Below, piece by piece: positions 54,579 through 64,000 of a stretch of 64,000 nucleotides of DNA. A program made the translations under genes and the position numbers. Every line of letters begins with the position of its first letter. The stretch's first letter is position 1. The DNA lies in NCBI GenBank assembly GCA_951802115.1, contig CATOPL010000004.1, positions 62,001-126,000 of the forward strand. The letters are read 5' to 3'. Under the pieces are notes generated by a model. That model worked only from the letters and a program-made list of their open reading frames with translations. It was not told the DNA's origin and ran no database searches. This DNA comes from an uncultured Lachnospiraceae bacterium (GTDB lineage Bacteria; Bacillota; Clostridia; Lachnospirales; Lachnospiraceae).

Positions 54579-54752
54579 TCAAACAAAACGATTGGTTTTT
54601 TCATCGTATTCATAATCAATGCTGCGAAGTTTCTCTACCAGTTCTTCTGTCTCTATCCCCTTATCCCTGCAAAAACATGCAAGGTCAGGATAGAAATCAC
54701 GAAGCTGGGTATTTACATAACTTAACAGCATGACCGGATCTTTTGGTATCAT
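54579..54752 (-). CDS. DUF4250-family small protein
   Basis: 57 residues, too short for the ORF track: starts MIPKDPVMLLSYVNTQLRDF, ends IDYEYDEKTNRFV. This closely matches the DUF4250 family of Clostridia (MIPKDPxMLLSxVNxxLRD...DY.YD...NQF). Its ATG is 10 bases after the clpB stop, with AAAGGTGA overlapping that stop, so it is co-translated with clpB. The infC promoter lies right behind it. Function unknown. Confidence 0.88.
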   Translation of the reverse strand: MIPKDPVMLLSYVNTQLRDFYPDLACFCRDKGIETEELVEKLRSIDYEYDEKTNRFV

Positions 54753-54762
54753 ATTTATCGCA

Positions 54763-57345
54763 TCACCTTTCCCGGATCACAAGTCCGTCATCATTCCGCT
54801 CCACCACCATTGTGCTTCCCGCATGTACCTGACCGGACAGCATATATCTGGCCGCCATCGTTTCCACATATTTCTGAAGATAGCGCTTCAGCGGGCGGGC
54901 TCCGTACACAGGATCATAACCGTTCTCCACAATATATGCTTTCGCTTCATCCGTCAGCTTCAGCGTCAGTTCCTTTTCCGCCAGTCTGCGGTTCAGATCT
55001 GCAAGCAGAAGATCCACAATATGTCCGATATTGTCTTTGGTCAGCGGTTTAAACAGAATCGTCTCGTCCAGACGGTTTAAAAACTCCGGGCGGAAATGAT
55101 TCCGCAGGTCATCCATAACCAGCTTTTCACTCTCCGGACGAATCTCTCCTTTTTCGTCAATACCTTCCAGAAGATAAGAAGACCCGATGTTGGATGTCAT
55201 GATCAGAATCGTGTTTTTGAAATCCACAGTCCGGCCCTGAGAGTCAGTGATCCGTCCGTCGTCCAGTACCTGCAGGAGCACATTAAATACGTCCGGATGA
55301 GCCTTTTCCACTTCGTCAAAAAGCACAACCGAATACGGATGTCTGCGGACCGCTTCCGTCAGCTGACCTCCTTCCTCGTATCCCACATATCCGGGAGGCG
55401 CTCCGATCAGCCTGGAGACCGAATATTTCTCCATATATTCGCTCATATCAATCCGGACCATATTCTGTTCATCGTCGAACAGACTTGCCGCCAGCGTCTT
55501 TGCCAGTTCTGTTTTTCCTACTCCGGTGGGGCCAAGAAACAGAAAAGAACCAATCGGCTTCCCCGGATCTTTAATCCCCGCCTTGGAACGGATAATGGCA
55601 TCCGATACCTTCCGCACTCCTTCATCCTGACCGATCACGCGTTTGTGAAGCTCCTCGTCCAGATGCAGCGTCTTATTCCGCTCGCTCTCCGTCAGCTTCG
55701 ACACCGGAATACCGGTCCAGCGGGAAATAATCCGTGCGATCTCCTCATCCGTCACACTCTCATGGACAAGGGACAGATCCTGTTTCTTTACTTTCTCTTC
55801 CTCCTCTGAAAGCTGCTTGTGAAGCTGGGGCAGCTGCCCATACTGCAGCTGGGCAGCTTTTTCCAGATCATATCCCTGCTGCGCGGCCTGGATCTGTTTA
55901 TTCACAGATTCAATCTCTTCCCGAATCCTGCTCAGACGCTCTACGGAACGCTTTTCATCATCCCATTGTGCCTTCTTATTATTAAATTCATCCCGAAGCT
56001 CCGCCAGTTCTTTCTGAAGAGATTCCAGACGGTCCCGACTCAGACGGTCTGTTTCTTTTTTCAGCGCCGCTTCTTCAATCTCCAGCTGCAGCACTTTACG
56101 GCGCAGCTCGTCCAGTTCGGTGGGCATGGAGTCCAGCTCGGTTTTGATCAGTGCACATGCCTCGTCCACCAGATCGATTGCCTTGTCCGGAAGAAACCGT
56201 TCTGAAATATAGCGATGCGACAATGCCGCCGCCGATACCAGAGCAGAGTCCGTAATCTTCACCCCATGAAACACCTCATAGCGCTCTTTCAGGCCTCGCA
56301 GAATCGAAATCGTATCCTCCACCGTCGGCTCATCCACCAGCACCTGCTGGAAACGCCTCTCCAGCGCCGCATCCTTTTCAATATACTGCCGGTATTCATC
56401 CAGCGTTGTAGCGCCGATACAGTGCAGTTCTCCCCGGGCCAGCAGCGGTTTCAGCATATTGCCTGCATCCATGGCTCCGTCGGTTTTGCCGGCCCCCACA
56501 ATCAGATGCAGCTCATCAATAAACAGTATAATGCGCCCTTCGCTTTTACGCACTTCCTCCAGCACCGCTTTCAGCCGTTCTTCAAACTCGCCTCGATACT
56601 TGGCGCCCGCTACCAAAGCTCCCATATCCAGCGCAAAAACTTTCTTTTCTTTTAATCCTTCCGGCACATCTCCGCGGACAATCCGCTGTGCAAGCCCTTC
56701 TACAACCGCCGTCTTACCGACGCCGGGTTCTCCGATCAGCACCGGATTGTTCTTTGTCTTACGCGACAGAATCCGGATTACATTGCGGATCTCCGCGTCT
56801 CTGCCGATAACCGGATCCAGTTTCTGCTCTCTGGCCCGTTCTACCAGATCGTATCCGTATTTGTTCAACGTATCATAAGTTGCTTCCGGGTTATCGCTGG
56901 TTACCCGCTGATTTCCCCGGACCGTGGACAGCGCCTGTAAAAACCGGTCTCTTGTAATCCCGTTTTCTTTAAAAAGTGTTTTCAGCGATGGACTTGGATA
57001 ATCCAGAAGCGACAGAAACAGATGTTCTACAGAAACATATTCGTCTCCCATTCGCTTCGCTTCCTCTTCTGCACTGATCAATACCCGGTTCAGGTACTGC
57101 CCGACATAGGGTTTCCCCCCAGAAACTTTCACTCTTTTATTCAGAGACTCTTCCACTCTCTCTTTAAACAAACTGATGTCTATGTCCATTTTTGTAATCA
57201 GTCTGGAGATCAGGCTCTCGTCCTGAGTCAGAAGACTGTACAGCAGATGTTCCTGCTCAATTTCCTGGTTCCCGTATTCCAGAGCAGTTTTCTCCAGATC
57301 ATTCACTGCCTGAACAGATTTCTGCGTAAATTTCTGAAAATTCAT
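54763..57345 (-). CDS. clpB: ClpB disaggregase
   Basis: 860 residues, normal length. Clp_N repeats at the start (about 1-145), first AAA+ with [13 protein letters not shown] and [17 protein letters not shown], a coiled-coil M-domain (about 400-525, [20 protein letters not shown]), second AAA+ with [12 protein letters not shown] and [15 protein letters not shown], and the C-terminal D2-small domain. Threads aggregated proteins through its hexameric pore with DnaK. Under a CIRCE-overlapped promoter. Confidence 0.97.
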   Translation of the reverse strand: MNFQKFTQKSVQAVNDLEKTALEYGNQEIEQEHLLYSLLTQDESLISRLITKMDIDISLFKERVEESLNKRVKVSGGKPYVGQYLNRVLISAEEEAKRMGDEYVSVEHLFLSLLDYPSPSLKTLFKENGITRDRFLQALSTVRGNQRVTSDNPEATYDTLNKYGYDLVERAREQKLDPVIGRDAEIRNVIRILSRKTKNNPVLIGEPGVGKTAVVEGLAQRIVRGDVPEGLKEKKVFALDMGALVAGAKYRGEFEERLKAVLEEVRKSEGRIILFIDELHLIVGAGKTDGAMDAGNMLKPLLARGELHCIGATTLDEYRQYIEKDAALERRFQQVLVDEPTVEDTISILRGLKERYEVFHGVKITDSALVSAAALSHRYISERFLPDKAIDLVDEACALIKTELDSMPTELDELRRKVLQLEIEEAALKKETDRLSRDRLESLQKELAELRDEFNNKKAQWDDEKRSVERLSRIREEIESVNKQIQAAQQGYDLEKAAQLQYGQLPQLHKQLSEEEEKVKKQDLSLVHESVTDEEIARIISRWTGIPVSKLTESERNKTLHLDEELHKRVIGQDEGVRKVSDAIIRSKAGIKDPGKPIGSFLFLGPTGVGKTELAKTLAASLFDDEQNMVRIDMSEYMEKYSVSRLIGAPPGYVGYEEGGQLTEAVRRHPYSVVLFDEVEKAHPDVFNVLLQVLDDGRITDSQGRTVDFKNTILIMTSNIGSSYLLEGIDEKGEIRPESEKLVMDDLRNHFRPEFLNRLDETILFKPLTKDNIGHIVDLLLADLNRRLAEKELTLKLTDEAKAYIVENGYDPVYGARPLKRYLQKYVETMAARYMLSGQVHAGSTMVVERNDDGLVIRER

Positions 57346-57428
57346 ATGCCCTCCTTATATTTGCGTATCCGCCGGATACTGTGAAAACTTCCGGTCGGAT
57401 GTTCTCCGGTTTTATTTGTTCTACAATG

Positions 57429-57457
57429 ACTATAACACTAATTGTTAGCACTGTCAA
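57429..57457 (-). promoter_or_regulatory. Sigma-A promoter of clpB
   Basis: On minus: TTGACA (57457-57452), 17-base spacer, TATAGT (57434-57429). The -35 lies inside CIRCE. Confidence 0.88.
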
Positions 57458-57471
57458 GAGTCGAGTGCTAA
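57445..57471. promoter_or_regulatory. CIRCE element (HrcA operator) at clpB
   Basis: TTAGCACTG-N9-GAGTGCTAA: 17 of 18 arm positions match CIRCE, the one change being in the left arm next to the spacer. It covers the -35 box, so repression by HrcA is expected. Confidence 0.88.
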
Positions 57472-57512
57472 TTTTATTTGATTTTTGCATGATTAACCGT
57501 AATCAATAATAA

Positions 57513-57541
57513 CAAAAAGGCCCCGCCGCAGACCGACGGGG
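57513..57541 (-). terminator. Terminator of the lipoprotein/hybrid kinase operon
   Basis: On minus: CCCCGTCG-GTCTG-CGGCGGGG then CCTTTTT. 17 bases after the kinase stop. Confidence 0.85.
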
Positions 57542-57557
57542 TTTCTTAAATTTCTGT

Positions 57558-60221
57558 TTAATATTCCTGTTCAGACTGTGTTTCCAGCACTGCTCTGACG
57601 GTCTGTTCCAGCACCGCCATATCAATAGGCTTGGCCACATGAGCGTTCATCCCGGCTTCCAGTGCATCCCTGATATCCTCCGCAAAAGCATTTGCCGTCA
57701 TGGCGATAATAGGGATCGTCAGAGCCAGCGGATGTCCCAGATCGCGGATCGTCCTTGTTGCCTCATAGCCGTTCATCACCGGCATCTGCACATCCATCAG
57801 GATCAGGTCGTACTGTCCATGAACGGATTTTTCAAAAGCTTCCACCGCCAGCCGGCCATTTTCACAGATTTCACAGGACGCTCCCGACATATCCAGCAGT
57901 TCTCCAAGTATCTCCGCGTTGATCTCATTGTCTTCCGCCACAAGAATATGCATTCCCTCCAGCACACTCTGTTCATTGTCTGTTTTTGCTTCCTGTTCAT
58001 CGCCCCGTATCACATCCATCTTCTGCCGAAAACTGGTAAGAAAAAAAGGCTTGGACAAAAAGGCATCCACACCCGCGGCCTTTGCCTGCTCTTCAATTTC
58101 CGGCCAGTCGTAACTGGTCAGCACAAGAATCGGTACAGATTCCGACGCCTCCTTGCGGATACGTCTGGCTGTCTCCACACCGTCCATTCCCGGCATTTTC
58201 CAGTCCAGAAGAACCACATGATAGGGCTGTCCTTCTTCTTCTGACTGCTTCACCAGTTCCACTGCCTTTTCACCTTCCAGCACATAGTCCACCTGCACGC
58301 CGGTCCCTTCCATAGTCAGCTGAATATTCTGACAGATTACTTCCTCGTCATCCACAGTCAGCAGTCTGGTAATTCCTTTTTTCTGCCAGAAATCCTGATC
58401 CACTGCCTGATCGCTGATCTGCAGTTCCAGATCCACAGTAAACGTTGACCCTTTTCCTTTCTCGCTTTCCACCTGAATCTTTCCGCCCATCAGATCCAGC
58501 AGATTCTTGGTAATGGCCATTCCCAGGCCCGTTCCCTGAATCTTATTGGTCACGCTGTCCTCTTCTCTGGTGAATACCTGGAATATCTTCTTCACATATT
58601 CACGGCTCATGCCATATCCGTTATCCTGCACAATAAACCGGAAATGCGCCAGCTTCCTGGCGTGCTGCTTCAGCTCCTGGATTGTAAACGTAACGCAGCC
58701 GCCCTCCGGTGTATATTTAACCGCGTTGGACAGCAGGTTCAGCAGAATCTGGTTCAACCGCAGTTTATCCATCACCACCTGCTCATGCTTCAGGCCGCTG
58801 TTCAGAACTTCAAATACATGACCTTTTGCTTTCATCTGTGGACGAATAATGGAATCGATATTTTCAATCAGATCCACCATACTCTCATCTGACAGATTCA
58901 ATACTGTTTTGCCGGCCTCAATCTTGCTGATATCCAGAATATCATTGATCAGGCCCAGCAGATGCTGACTGGAAGAAGTAATCTTACGGGTATATTCTCT
59001 TACTTTGTCCGGCCTGTCCGCATCTCTTGCCAGAAGGGCGGCAAACCCCACGACAGCGTTCATCGGCGTACGGATATCGTGGCTCATATTGGACAGGAAA
59101 GAGCTCTTGGCTCTGTTTGCTTCTTCCGCAATCCGAAAAGCCTGTTCCGCTGTTTCCTTTGATCGGGCAAGCAGCGCATTGGACTCTTCCAGTTTTGCGT
59201 TCAACTCCTCCTGCCGTCGCAGATTTTCCTGTTCCTGACGATACAGCCGGATACTGCTTTGCTGTCTCACAATCGATATCACAACCAGCATCAACATAAA
59301 CAGAAGACTCATCAACAGAAATAAAAGCATCCGGATTACAGCTCCCACCATTTTCACAGTTCCGGAAGCCACATAATCTGCCGGGATCAAAAAGAGCAGC
59401 AGCGTATCATATTCTGCCAGAGAAGTAAGACAGTAAAAATATTCAATTCCGTTGTATGTAAAATTGGTACTGATAATATTGTTCTCTTTTAACGCTCCCC
59501 GAATATCGGGATACGCCTGCCCTTCCATCTCTTCCAGTACTTTCAGAACATTATAGGACTGAATCGTATTGTCTTCTGAAATATCATCATGCATCCGCGT
59601 TCCATTACTTTTCAGGATATAAGTTTCATTCTGACTCCCATAGGCGGCGCTGTCATAATACTCCGCCAGTGTATAGACATCTTTCAGAAGAAGCACATGT
59701 GTAAAGCAGGTATCCGGCTCTTCTCTGATCACAAGCGGAACGTCCAGCTTCTGCACAAAAGCCCAATAGCTGCTTTCATAAATTTGAGAATCTGTGATAA
59801 AAGTATACCGCTTTTCTCCGCCGGAGATGCGGTCGATGTCGGACCATACTCCGTGTTTTCCTTCTGCATCATAACAGTTCCCCTGACGGTCAAGAAGAAC
59901 AAGTCTTGAACTGTAATTCTCTATCTCCAGAAGACTTTCCAGTTCTTTAACAAATCCGACGCCTTCCTCCGCCGTGTCAAACTCCTGCTGCTTCAGCACA
60001 TTGACCGCAGCAGTCAGATAATTCCAGTGAGAATCCAGCACATTATCCAGATTTACCCGCACCTGAGATGTGATTTCGTTTAACTGTGTCGTACGCTCTT
60101 CAAAAATCCGTGCCCGCAGATATTCTGTAAAATAAATACCGCCCACCATCAGAAACAGAAGCAGGCTGACTGCCAGTACTGCCGGAAACACCTTATGATA
60201 TTTTTTCCTTTCCGTCTTCAT
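57558..60221 (-). CDS. Membrane hybrid histidine kinase with two receivers
   Basis: 887 residues, AAAGGAGACTGT before ATG. TM1 about 11-31; extracellular region about 32-290 with Cache-like features (SRLVLLDRQGNCYDAEG, TYILKSNGTRM); TM2 about 300-327; coiled coil 330-375; HisKA with SNMSHDIRTPMNAVVGF; HATPase_c with NLLSNAVKYTP, DNGYGMS and GTGLGMAIT. Receiver 1, about 625-745 (TVDDEEVIC, LLDWKMPGMDG, LSKPFF). Receiver 2, about 763-882 (VAEDNEIN, LMDVQMPVMNG, AKPIDM). No output or Hpt domain. Last gene of a three-gene unit after two ligand-binding lipoproteins, 47 bases downstream of the second, which suggests that they feed this sensor. Confidence 0.9.
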   Translation of the reverse strand: MKTERKKYHKVFPAVLAVSLLLFLMVGGIYFTEYLRARIFEERTTQLNEITSQVRVNLDNVLDSHWNYLTAAVNVLKQQEFDTAEEGVGFVKELESLLEIENYSSRLVLLDRQGNCYDAEGKHGVWSDIDRISGGEKRYTFITDSQIYESSYWAFVQKLDVPLVIREEPDTCFTHVLLLKDVYTLAEYYDSAAYGSQNETYILKSNGTRMHDDISEDNTIQSYNVLKVLEEMEGQAYPDIRGALKENNIISTNFTYNGIEYFYCLTSLAEYDTLLLFLIPADYVASGTVKMVGAVIRMLLFLLMSLLFMLMLVVISIVRQQSSIRLYRQEQENLRRQEELNAKLEESNALLARSKETAEQAFRIAEEANRAKSSFLSNMSHDIRTPMNAVVGFAALLARDADRPDKVREYTRKITSSSQHLLGLINDILDISKIEAGKTVLNLSDESMVDLIENIDSIIRPQMKAKGHVFEVLNSGLKHEQVVMDKLRLNQILLNLLSNAVKYTPEGGCVTFTIQELKQHARKLAHFRFIVQDNGYGMSREYVKKIFQVFTREEDSVTNKIQGTGLGMAITKNLLDLMGGKIQVESEKGKGSTFTVDLELQISDQAVDQDFWQKKGITRLLTVDDEEVICQNIQLTMEGTGVQVDYVLEGEKAVELVKQSEEEGQPYHVVLLDWKMPGMDGVETARRIRKEASESVPILVLTSYDWPEIEEQAKAAGVDAFLSKPFFLTSFRQKMDVIRGDEQEAKTDNEQSVLEGMHILVAEDNEINAEILGELLDMSGASCEICENGRLAVEAFEKSVHGQYDLILMDVQMPVMNGYEATRTIRDLGHPLALTIPIIAMTANAFAEDIRDALEAGMNAHVAKPIDMAVLEQTVRAVLETQSEQEY

Positions 60222-60268
60222 ACAGTCTCCTTTCTATCCTGAGTTCCGCATTCGCCCTCATTACCAAA

Positions 60269-62122
60269 TCAGTCTGCTTCGCGGCGCAGCGTAATATAAG
60301 GCGTCGGTGCAGCAAGCTGTTTTCCTGTCAGCAGACGATCTGTGATGATCTGTTTGTATGTATTTTCCGACCGGGTATACTCTGTAACTCCGACCGACGC
60401 CAGAACTTCTTTTTGCATCATCCACTCATTACCCAGCACCGCTACTGAATATATATCATCCAAGGCCAGTTCTTCTCCTCCCATGGTCAGTTTTTCCAAC
60501 ATATAACCGTTGTCCGTTTTTCTGACCTCCATCTCAAAACCGCTGGATACATAAAGAGACGAATCATTAATGACAGAGCCCCTCTTTCCGGATGCCGCAA
60601 AGACCTGGTTTAAATAATCTGTAAGCTGCCTGCCGGTCATCTCGCACAGCAAAATCTCTACAGCTTCTCCCATGGTCAGATATCTCAGCTCCTCTTCCGT
60701 ATAATCACCAGACAAAATATCACCAGAAACATTGATCGACTGGCCGGTCAGAAACTGCGTGCCCAGCTCCTCCCGCAGGGAATTCATAACTGCAGATGCT
60801 GCCGGACTGCCGCCCTCAGGCTCAAACCGATAAGAGTAGCCCGTATCAATATGCGCAGCAAAAGACGGTCCTTCGTCATCTTCTTTCATCGCCTCATTAA
60901 AGGCGTCAAACGCAGCTTCAGCGTCCGGATATTCTCCCAGAATCATTCCCCGGACCACCCGTCTGGAGGCAGAAAACATATCAGCAGAAGCCAGCCGAAT
61001 ATACAGCCGGTTATTGTCAATATACGGCTGCATCCGTTCCAGTATAGACGAGCATTCCAGTTTCACATCTTTATTATATGCGATCATATCCTGTCCGGTA
61101 GCGATATGCTCCAGTCCTTCCTGCCCCAGCATGGCGCTCATGATATCAAGAATCAGCTTTTCCCTTTTTGGACTTTCCTCCGCCTTAACATTAGCAGCAA
61201 TCTGAAAGGCCGGATAACTCAGATACCAGCTGTCCTCCTTTGTCTCCCCGCAATACGGAATCATCACTGCTTTTTCTTCCACATTATACCGGACGGCCTC
61301 TGCACTGGTACCACGGATCATGGCTGTCTCATTCTCCTGAAATCCGTAATAAGTATCCGCAATACTGCTTTCCAGATCTGACGCTCCAATCCCGGCAAGA
61401 TCAATGAATTCCTGCATCCGTTCAAAAACCGGCAGCCACACTTCCCTGCTCAGCTGATTGGTCTGTCCGCTCTCATACTGCTGCCTCCATTCCCTGCCTT
61501 CCTGGGATGTCAGACTCTGCACCGAAAGTCCCTGAAGAATTTCCATACAGGTATAGTCCGCCGCAAAATCAGAACGAAAAGGCCTTATTCCCGCTTCTTT
61601 CAAGGCAACACAGACTTCTGTAAATTCCTGATAGTCTGTCGGAATATCCAGCTTGTGCTCTTCCAGCAGCGCCTGGTTCACAAGTATGCTGTCGATCTCC
61701 GCGCAAGCAGGAAGCCAGTTCATCGTGCCATCGCTGTAAGTATAGCTGCGCAGATAAGATTGATGAAACGTACCTGCCAGTTCTGTATCACTCAGATCCA
61801 TCAAAGAGTCTTTAAAGGAGGCCACATCTCCCAGAGAAAAACGCCGAACGGTCAGAATGTCAGGCAGCGCTTTCCTTTCTGCCCGAAAACGATAATAATC
61901 CGTGGAATTTGTGATAACATAAAACTCAAAATCCACTTCCGGAAAGGTTTTCTGTAAATACTGCCCATAATTTTCCGTCAGCTGATCGCTCCAGAAAGCG
62001 ACCGTAACCGTTTCTTTTTTCTCTGCTGTCCCTGAACCGACCGTCTTCTTGCCGCATCCGTTCAGTCCCGCAATCAAAATCAAACCGGCAAGCAAGAACA
62101 CCGGACATTTTTTCTTCTGCAT
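60269..62122 (-). CDS. Lipoprotein: solute-binding domain fused to 5'-nucleotidase C-terminal-like domain (A)
   Basis: 617 residues. Signal peptide with lipobox GLNGC. Residues about 35-400 form an ABC-type substrate-binding domain (VTVAFWSDQLTENYGQYLQK, PDILTVRRFSLGDVASFKD, MNWLPACAEIDSILVNQALL, MIPYCGETKEDSWYLSYPAF). Residues about 425-600 read like the C-terminal domain of UshA-type 5'-nucleotidases (TMGEAVEILLCEMTGRQLTDYLNQV corresponds to the xLPFGNxLVxxxLTGxQL motif; LYVSSGFEMEV; DDIYSVAVLGNEWM). The metallophosphatase domain is absent, so no catalysis is expected; the module may bind a nucleotide or other ligand. No permease genes lie nearby. 45 bases after gene B. Confidence 0.72.
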   Translation of the reverse strand: MQKKKCPVFLLAGLILIAGLNGCGKKTVGSGTAEKKETVTVAFWSDQLTENYGQYLQKTFPEVDFEFYVITNSTDYYRFRAERKALPDILTVRRFSLGDVASFKDSLMDLSDTELAGTFHQSYLRSYTYSDGTMNWLPACAEIDSILVNQALLEEHKLDIPTDYQEFTEVCVALKEAGIRPFRSDFAADYTCMEILQGLSVQSLTSQEGREWRQQYESGQTNQLSREVWLPVFERMQEFIDLAGIGASDLESSIADTYYGFQENETAMIRGTSAEAVRYNVEEKAVMIPYCGETKEDSWYLSYPAFQIAANVKAEESPKREKLILDIMSAMLGQEGLEHIATGQDMIAYNKDVKLECSSILERMQPYIDNNRLYIRLASADMFSASRRVVRGMILGEYPDAEAAFDAFNEAMKEDDEGPSFAAHIDTGYSYRFEPEGGSPAASAVMNSLREELGTQFLTGQSINVSGDILSGDYTEEELRYLTMGEAVEILLCEMTGRQLTDYLNQVFAASGKRGSVINDSSLYVSSGFEMEVRKTDNGYMLEKLTMGGEELALDDIYSVAVLGNEWMMQKEVLASVGVTEYTRSENTYKQIITDRLLTGKQLAAPTPYITLRREAD

Positions 62123-62167
62123 GATAGCCTGTTCCCCCTTTATCCTGTTATGTTGCTCTCTTTTCTA

Positions 62168-63958
62168 TTATTTCCAGGGATTGCCGTTTGCAGAAACAGA
62201 CTTCTGCTCTTCCAGCCAGGTATGCAGAAAACTGCGCAAAGAGCCCTGACATACCTGAGCAGAATATTTTTCTGCTGTCTCTTCCGTATATCCCTGCATG
62301 AGAAACGCTACCTGATAAACCACATCGTCCTTAAGCTCCATATCTCCCTTTGTTATCAGCAGATATGGAAACGGATTTCCATCCCCTGCCACATCAAAGC
62401 CAGCCCCTGCAAGTTCCTTTGCCTCTGCCCCGGTCATCGTCATGACCACATATTCTCCGTCATAAGAAGGCATAATCATACTTACAACATCTGTGTTGAT
62501 TTTGCCTTTATACAGCTTTCCGGTAATTCCCTGTCTTAATTCCACAGCGCCTTCATGAAAACCACCCAGAGGAATCATGACCGCATCTGTCCCGGCTGCG
62601 CTTCCCAGCGCCTTGCCAACCAGCTTCCCGGTTTCTTCCAGACTAAAATCCTCCGTACTTTCACAAAAATCAAGTTCTCCTGAGCTGCGCAGATAACTCT
62701 GCTGCAGTTCATCCATCCGGACAATACACTGCGAACCGTCCACTCCATTCTCTCTGCGGAACCATTCTTTATAGACCTGTCCGATATCCGCCAGGATATG
62801 CTCCCATCCGGCATAAGTCATCTGAAACGCCCGCCCGTCCCGAAGCGCCTGCTGCGCGTCATAGATCATGGAATCCTCCATGACATCAATACTTCTGACA
62901 GGACTCATGACACACGGCGTCGTTTCATCAATGAACGTAGCCTGACCTTCCGGCGAATACATCAGCGACAAGAGTTTGACGGCATTTTCCAGCTTTTTTT
63001 CATTGCCCGGTTCCGTCAGGCGGCTGCTGATTCCGAAATAAAAAGTCGGACTGTACATATAGATATTTTTACTTCCGTCTTCACTGATAAATGGCATCAG
63101 ACCAAGTTCATCGCCGGTATCCGGAAGCTCTGTAATGTTCACAGTCTGTACTGCAGTGCAGAATACAGACTTTCTCTGTCCAAGATAATCAAGGATCAGA
63201 TCAGGATTATTTCTGTCCTCCGGATCCGTCTCGAACATTCCAATATCCATATACCGTTTTACATAATCCATGGTGTGTTCCCACATTCCCTCCGCAAGAA
63301 CGTCACCTGACAGGAAATCTCTCTCCCACTCAACCCCTTCGGGCGTTGTAAGCCAGTCGGTCTTGGCCAGATTGAAAACAGTGGAAAACGGACCGCCTGT
63401 AAGCTGTGTACCCAGCACACCAGGTATCAGCCCCTGCTCCCGGATCTCCCCGCACAGCGTCTCCAGTTCGGCAAAATCAGAGGGAATTTCCCATCCGTTT
63501 TCCTCCATCAGCGTTTTATTATAGTAAATACCATACATCGAATAACTGGTGGGAAGAAGATAAATCCCACCGTCGACAGAGACCTGATCGAGAACAGAAA
63601 CCGGAAAATCATTGATAAAATCATAACCGGACAAATCTGCCAGTCGCTCCTTTGCCAATTCTTCATCCAGGATCTGTGAAGTAATAAAAATATCCGGAAT
63701 ATCATCCGCACGCATCTGCGCCCAGCTGTAACCGGTAATGTTTCCTCCTGTATAAGAGATAAATTCCAGTTCCATTTCCGGATATGTATCATTTAACAAT
63801 TCAAGAAATTTTTCATATCTGCCATAGCTTCCCCAGGTCCCCCAGGTCAGAGCATCGCTGTTTTGTTCTGCACCTGCTCCGTCAGGAGCACACGCCTGCA
63901 GCAATATGGCGGCAGCAACAGACAGCAACAGAACTTTTTGTTTCAATCCTGCATACAT
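62168..63958 (-). CDS. Lipoprotein: solute-binding domain fused to 5'-nucleotidase C-terminal-like domain (B)
   Basis: 596 residues from ATG 63958, with GAGAGGAG upstream; the track's ATG 63979 lies within that site. Lipobox LLQAC. Solute-binding domain about 28-410 (LTWGTWGSYGRYEKFLELLN, DIPDIFITSQILDEELAKER, LLPTSYSMYGIYYNKTLM, SSRLTEPGNEKKLENAVKLL). C-terminal about 445-575 again resembles the 5'-nucleotidase C domain: GTDAVMIPLGGFHEGAVE (like ADxxxxNxGGIR), YKGKINTDVVSMIMPSYDGE, VVMTMTGAEAKELAGAGFDV, DDVVYQVAFLMQGY. Same architecture as A but clearly diverged. First visible gene of the unit; the promoter may be beyond or at the window edge. Confidence 0.7.
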   Translation of the reverse strand: MYAGLKQKVLLLSVAAAILLQACAPDGAGAEQNSDALTWGTWGSYGRYEKFLELLNDTYPEMELEFISYTGGNITGYSWAQMRADDIPDIFITSQILDEELAKERLADLSGYDFINDFPVSVLDQVSVDGGIYLLPTSYSMYGIYYNKTLMEENGWEIPSDFAELETLCGEIREQGLIPGVLGTQLTGGPFSTVFNLAKTDWLTTPEGVEWERDFLSGDVLAEGMWEHTMDYVKRYMDIGMFETDPEDRNNPDLILDYLGQRKSVFCTAVQTVNITELPDTGDELGLMPFISEDGSKNIYMYSPTFYFGISSRLTEPGNEKKLENAVKLLSLMYSPEGQATFIDETTPCVMSPVRSIDVMEDSMIYDAQQALRDGRAFQMTYAGWEHILADIGQVYKEWFRRENGVDGSQCIVRMDELQQSYLRSSGELDFCESTEDFSLEETGKLVGKALGSAAGTDAVMIPLGGFHEGAVELRQGITGKLYKGKINTDVVSMIMPSYDGEYVVMTMTGAEAKELAGAGFDVAGDGNPFPYLLITKGDMELKDDVVYQVAFLMQGYTEETAEKYSAQVCQGSLRSFLHTWLEEQKSVSANGNPWK

Positions 63959-64000
63959 AAAGGCCTTTTCTCCTCTCATTTTTTACCTTATTGTATGTAT

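Noticed and set aside
60269-63958. Ordinary ABC sugar-transport operon
   Set aside because: No permease or ATPase genes lie in the visible unit, and both lipoproteins carry an extra C-terminal domain; the adjacent partner is a histidine kinase.

Overview
The window looks like chromosomal backbone from a spore-forming, low-GC Gram-positive anaerobe, most probably a gut-type member of the Lachnospiraceae (Clostridia). Support comes from spore genes (gpr, spoIIP, a GerM-type lipoprotein), rubrerythrin, a clostridial 420/160-residue type of isopropylmalate isomerase, lineage-typical small families (TIGR04086, DUF4250, a DUF5721-like protein), Gram-positive style Shine-Dalgarno sites with frequent TTG/GTG starts, and the comEA-comEC-holA-rpsT-gpr-spoIIP-lepA-hemW order shared with Bacillus. 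The genus cannot be fixed from sequence alone. I saw no prophage, insertion sequence, CRISPR array or rRNA.

Layout. 0-2 kb: truncated soluble chemotaxis receptor behind a FIST sensor, then a small membrane protein. 2-7.4 kb: a CorC/HlyC-type membrane protein and two tandem small/large aconitase-family dehydratase pairs. 7.4-14.5 kb: a truncated sigma-70-like protein, SPOR amidase, rarA, a polysaccharide deacetylase, a candidate non-coding RNA and a soluble hybrid histidine kinase. 14.5-17.2 kb: MoxR ATPase plus VWA protein. 17.2-30.3 kb: the conserved hemW-lepA-spoIIP-gpr / rpsT / holA-comEC block, extended by gerM, a two-component pair and comEA. 30-40 kb: an orphan solute-binding protein and arginine biosynthesis (argCJBD with a GNAT enzyme and rubrerythrin interposed, and argG divergent) with a readable ArgR-type operator/promoter. 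40-48.8 kb: DegV, M18 aminopeptidase, htpG under a CIRCE element, a cytidylate-kinase-like protein, glpK. 48.9-51 kb: three tRNA-Leu genes, a HTH regulator, a prepilin peptidase. 51-53 kb: two G3E GTPases (one zinc-chaperone-like, one degenerate and fused to a YcgQ-type domain). 53-57.5 kb: infC-rpmI-rplT with an L20-type attenuating leader and an AUU start, a DUF4250 gene, and clpB with CIRCE. 57.5-64 kb: a three-gene operon of two lipoproteins that fuse a solute-binding domain to a 5'-nucleotidase C-terminal-like domain, followed by a hybrid histidine kinase with two receivers.

The most promising candidates for an undescribed system are the lipoprotein/hybrid kinase operon (57.5-64 kb), the G3E-YcgQ fusion next to a His-rich zinc-type GTPase (51-53 kb), and the sigma-70-like protein without region 4 (7.4-8.2 kb). 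All functional statements rest on reading motifs by eye; no database search was possible. Start codons were moved from the ORF-track starts wherever a Shine-Dalgarno site or family alignment argued for it.
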